A stretch of 64,000 nt of DNA, from contig NZ_BMVW01000026.1 of the NCBI RefSeq assembly GCF_014650915.1, forward strand, positions 1 through 64,000, read 5' to 3'. Origin of the DNA: Streptomyces poonensis. GTDB taxonomy: Bacteria > Actinomycetota > Actinomycetes > Streptomycetales > Streptomycetaceae. This document shows, one piece after another, positions 62,024-64,000 of the stretch (its first letter is position 1; each line of letters starts with the position of its first letter). A program made the translations under genes and the position numbers. The notes beneath the pieces were generated by a model. It was not told the DNA's origin and ran no database searches. It worked only from the letters and a program-made list of their open reading frames with translations.

Positions 62024-63151
62024 TCACACCGGCAGGGGCGCCTTCGTCGCACCGAAGGCGCGGGCGAGGTAGGCGGCGTCAATGGGTTCCGGATCCGGCA
62101 GGTCGCCCACGGCTCGCAAAAGCTGCGTGCGGTCGTAGGTGCGGCGGTGGGCGCTGAAGGCCAGCGCCGTTTCGCCCTGGCTTGCGATCAGGGCTTCCAG
62201 CGGCGTGGGGTCGGTCACCTCGGACACCAACTGCACGGAGATGCCCGCATAACGGGCCTCCAGCGCCGTGGCGGCCGCGTCTGCGGAAACGTTGTGCGGG
62301 TGCGTCACGTGCAAAGTGCGCACACCCGCCGGTACGTCCGGGCTGTCGGCTGCCCGCACCATGGCCTTCGCCGCGTACTCGGCCTGGAGCACATTGCCCT
62401 CGCCCGCGGCGTCGGCCTGGACACGGATGTGCAGGGCCTCCCCCCGAAGCCGTGCACTGGTGAGGTACCGCGTCACACTGCGGCTGCGGGTGGCACCGTC
62501 GTCGAGCAAGCGCAGCAGGGCGTCAAGTGGCTGCGCGGGCAGCCCCGGTGGAATGGCCCGGTCCGTCATGAGCAGGCTGGGCCGCAGGATGGTGGCTCTT
62601 CGGTCGTGGCGCTCGGCCCAGGCGTGTACGAGGCGTTCGGCGGTGTACTTGCTCTCGTCGTACGAGGTCTGAAAGCCGTACTCCTCGCTGAGGTCGTCCT
62701 CTCGTACATGCCCGATGGTGCGGCGACCCGCCACGTAGGCCGTGCTGACGTGGAACACATGGGCGGCGGGTGCCTCGAGGGCGAGTTGCAGGACTTGCCG
62801 GGTCCCCAGGACGTTCGCGGTGTGCAGCGGAGCGGGGTCGCCCCGCAAGTGCAGCAGCGCCGCGCTGTGCCACAGTTCGGTGAGGCCGTCGACCGCTCGC
62901 GCGCGGTCCTCGGCCGACAGTGCGAGTCCCGGCACCGTGATGTCGCCGCTGAGGAATCGCAGGCGTTCGAGGGCCCCTGGCGGCAGGGGCGGGGCGTCCA
63001 GCCAGGTCACGGCCGCCTCGGTGCGCTTTCGCAGCTGTTGGCCGTCGCCGCGGCCCAGCACATAGACGGTGTCGTCGCCCTCTCTGGTGAGCAGTTCACG
63101 CAGAATGCGGCAGCCGAGGAATCCGGTGGCGCCGGTGATGAGGATGGACAC
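62024..63151 (-). CDS. Thioester-reductase-like extended SDR
   Basis: 375 aa from GTG at 63151 (MSILITGATGFLGCRILREL), with GGAG upstream. NAD(P)-binding GATGFLG at residues ~7-13, LWHSAALLHLRGDPAPLHTA, HVFHVSTAYVAGRRTIGHVR and the catalytic TSYDESKYTAERLVHAWAER (Tyr-x3-Lys). It matches the NAD_binding_4 group, which reductively releases thioesters or acts on sugars and lipids. Divergent from the PKS gene, so it may act with it (inference). Confidence 0.85.
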   Translation of the reverse strand: MSILITGATGFLGCRILRELLTREGDDTVYVLGRGDGQQLRKRTEAAVTWLDAPPLPPGALERLRFLSGDITVPGLALSAEDRARAVDGLTELWHSAALLHLRGDPAPLHTANVLGTRQVLQLALEAPAAHVFHVSTAYVAGRRTIGHVREDDLSEEYGFQTSYDESKYTAERLVHAWAERHDRRATILRPSLLMTDRAIPPGLPAQPLDALLRLLDDGATRSRSVTRYLTSARLRGEALHIRVQADAAGEGNVLQAEYAAKAMVRAADSPDVPAGVRTLHVTHPHNVSADAAATALEARYAGISVQLVSEVTDPTPLEALIASQGETALAFSAHRRTYDRTQLLRAVGDLPDPEPIDAAYLARAFGATKAPLPV

Positions 63152-63536
63152 GGAGTCTCCTTCGCGCTGGGGGCCGGAGCGCGGCAGCGGGATGGCCTGC
63201 GCGTGGCAGCACGTGATGCTAGGGGCCGTCGGCGGACCGCGGCCGTGTCGGCGTGCGGAGTATGCGTCGCTCACGTCCCGCACGGCGCAGGGAGACCGGG
63301 CCACGACAAGGGGCAGGAGAAGTCCCACCCCCTCCGGGGAATCACCCATAAGGGTCACACTAAACAAGAGTCGCCATGTTGCGAATATAGGTGAATTCAC
63401 CCAAGGGGTCGCCCAAGGGGGGGTGCGGCAGGGCAATTTAGTGGCTCTGCGCGACACCTCTGTGACCCTAAGGTGCGTGGGTGGTGCCGGCCGTCCTGGG
63501 CCGAGCGGAAAGAATGTTGCGAGGAAGGCCGTACCC
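63152..63536. other. Divergent intergenic region before the PKS gene
   Basis: About 385 bp with an AT-richer core near 63350-63400. It must hold promoters for the reductase and the PKS gene; I see no clear consensus pair or operator. No gene. Confidence 0.4.
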
Positions 63537-64000
63537 GTGAACCTGGAACCAGCGCCCGTTTCCGCCGACGAACGGGCCATCGCCGTCGTGGGCGTGTCCT
63601 GCAGACTCCCCGGCGGGATCACGGACATGGACAGTCTGTGGAACGCCCTGCTGGAAGGCCGCGACCTCGTCACGGACATGCCCGAGGACCGCTTCGATCC
63701 GCACCGTTTCGTGGACACCGAGCTGCCCCGCGCCGGCAAGAGCTACACAGCCGCGGGCGGCTTCCTCGACGACATCGAGCGCTTCGACGCCGCCTACTTC
63801 GGCATCTCGCCCAAGGAAGCGGCCCACATGGACCCCCAGCACCGGATGCTCCTGGAGCTGACCACCGAGGCCTTGGACGACGCCGGTGTCGATCCCTCGG
63901 ACCTCAAGGGCACCGATACCGCCGTCTATGTGGGCGTCTCCGACGCGTCCTACGGTGCGCTGCAGATGCTCGACCCACGCCGCATCGGCCCGTACACGAT
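63537..64000 (+). CDS. Modular polyketide synthase, ketosynthase start (partial)
   Basis: From GTG at 63537, with GAGGAAGG 8 nt upstream, 154 codons open to the window edge. NLEPAPVSADERAIAVVGVS, CRLPGGITDMDSLWNALLEG, FDAAYFGISPKEAAHMDPQH and RMLLELTTEALDDAGVDPSD are the N-terminal half of a beta-ketoacyl synthase domain of type I PKS; VYVGVSDASYG follows. The active-site Cys lies beyond the edge. The gene is certainly much longer. Confidence 0.93.
   Translation, partial: MNLEPAPVSADERAIAVVGVSCRLPGGITDMDSLWNALLEGRDLVTDMPEDRFDPHRFVDTELPRAGKSYTAAGGFLDDIERFDAAYFGISPKEAAHMDPQHRMLLELTTEALDDAGVDPSDLKGTDTAVYVGVSDASYGALQMLDPRRIGPYT

Noticed and set aside
62015..63394. Plus-strand open frame of 459 codons opposite the SDR
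   Set aside because: The minus strand has the full NAD-binding and Tyr-x3-Lys motifs; the plus frame has none.
1..64000. tRNA, rRNA or riboswitch genes
   Set aside because: No cloverleaf-like segment, rRNA signature or known aptamer pattern was noticed; a covariance-model search would be needed to exclude small RNAs.

Overview
The window looks like a Streptomyces chromosome arm or linear replicon. GC is very high, GTG starts are common, gene starts and stops often overlap, and the gene families are typical of the genus: an AfsR-like SARP regulator, Tap/Tpg telomere proteins, DUF4037, DUF6230/DUF6114, type III and modular polyketide synthases, and actinobacterial IS families. No rRNA, tRNA or CRISPR array was found. 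Product names come from motif and sequence recognition by eye; no database search was run.

Layout. (a) 0-14.6 kb is an accessory region: a DUF4037 gene, an alpha/beta hydrolase, a tandem family of small CxxCG-domain proteins, a DNA ligase fragment, a TetR-controlled SnoaL/SDR locus with clear operators, and many decayed insertion sequences (IS701, IS1182, IS5 and IS110 types). These include an IS110-like element nested inside an IS1182-like element whose terminal inverted repeats are still visible. (b) 14.6-27 kb holds a large SARP-NB-ARC-TPR regulator, a YwqG/DUF1963-like gene between 113-bp inverted repeats, a frameshifted malic enzyme, an MFS/ArsR divergon with three operator-like repeats, an HxlR/enoyl-CoA hydratase divergon with two, and an alpha/beta hydrolase. 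(c) 27-34 kb carries a damaged tap-tpg telomere locus, a beta-propeller-like gene between inverted repeats, a TetR/quinone-oxidoreductase divergon, an intact-looking IS3 element and an ABC-ATPase fragment.

(d) 34.1-51.8 kb is the main find: an apparently intact biosynthetic cluster in two divergent operons. The left operon (minus strand) encodes a cobalamin-type radical SAM enzyme, an ATP-grasp ligase, an amidinotransferase and DpgA, DpgB and DpgC of the 3,5-dihydroxyphenylglycine pathway. It meets a convergent PLP aminotransferase. The right operon encodes a methyltransferase, a PLP enzyme, a Rossmann dehydrogenase, a FemAB/GNAT-like transferase, a second ATP-grasp-like enzyme, a TauD-type oxygenase and an MFS exporter. 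Together they suggest a guanidinylated dihydroxyphenylglycine joined to amino acids or a peptide by ATP-grasp ligases rather than an NRPS, reminiscent of pheganomycin. The product is an inference.

(e) 52-56.4 kb is again mobile debris: an IS701 fragment, a Y-family polymerase fragment, a truncated IS110 transposase, and a tyrosine recombinase/HTH/zinc-finger trio preceded by direct repeats. (f) 56.6-64 kb has a ferredoxin reductase (frameshifted) with a fatty-acid desaturase, a GMC oxidoreductase, a rearranged DUF6230/DUF6114 locus, a thioester-reductase-like SDR, and the first 154 codons of a modular PKS that runs off the right edge.

Damage is uneven. Frameshifts are common outside 34-52 kb, while every cluster gene inside it reads cleanly. 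This points to real decay of the accessory DNA around a maintained cluster, although some single-base indels could be sequencing errors.
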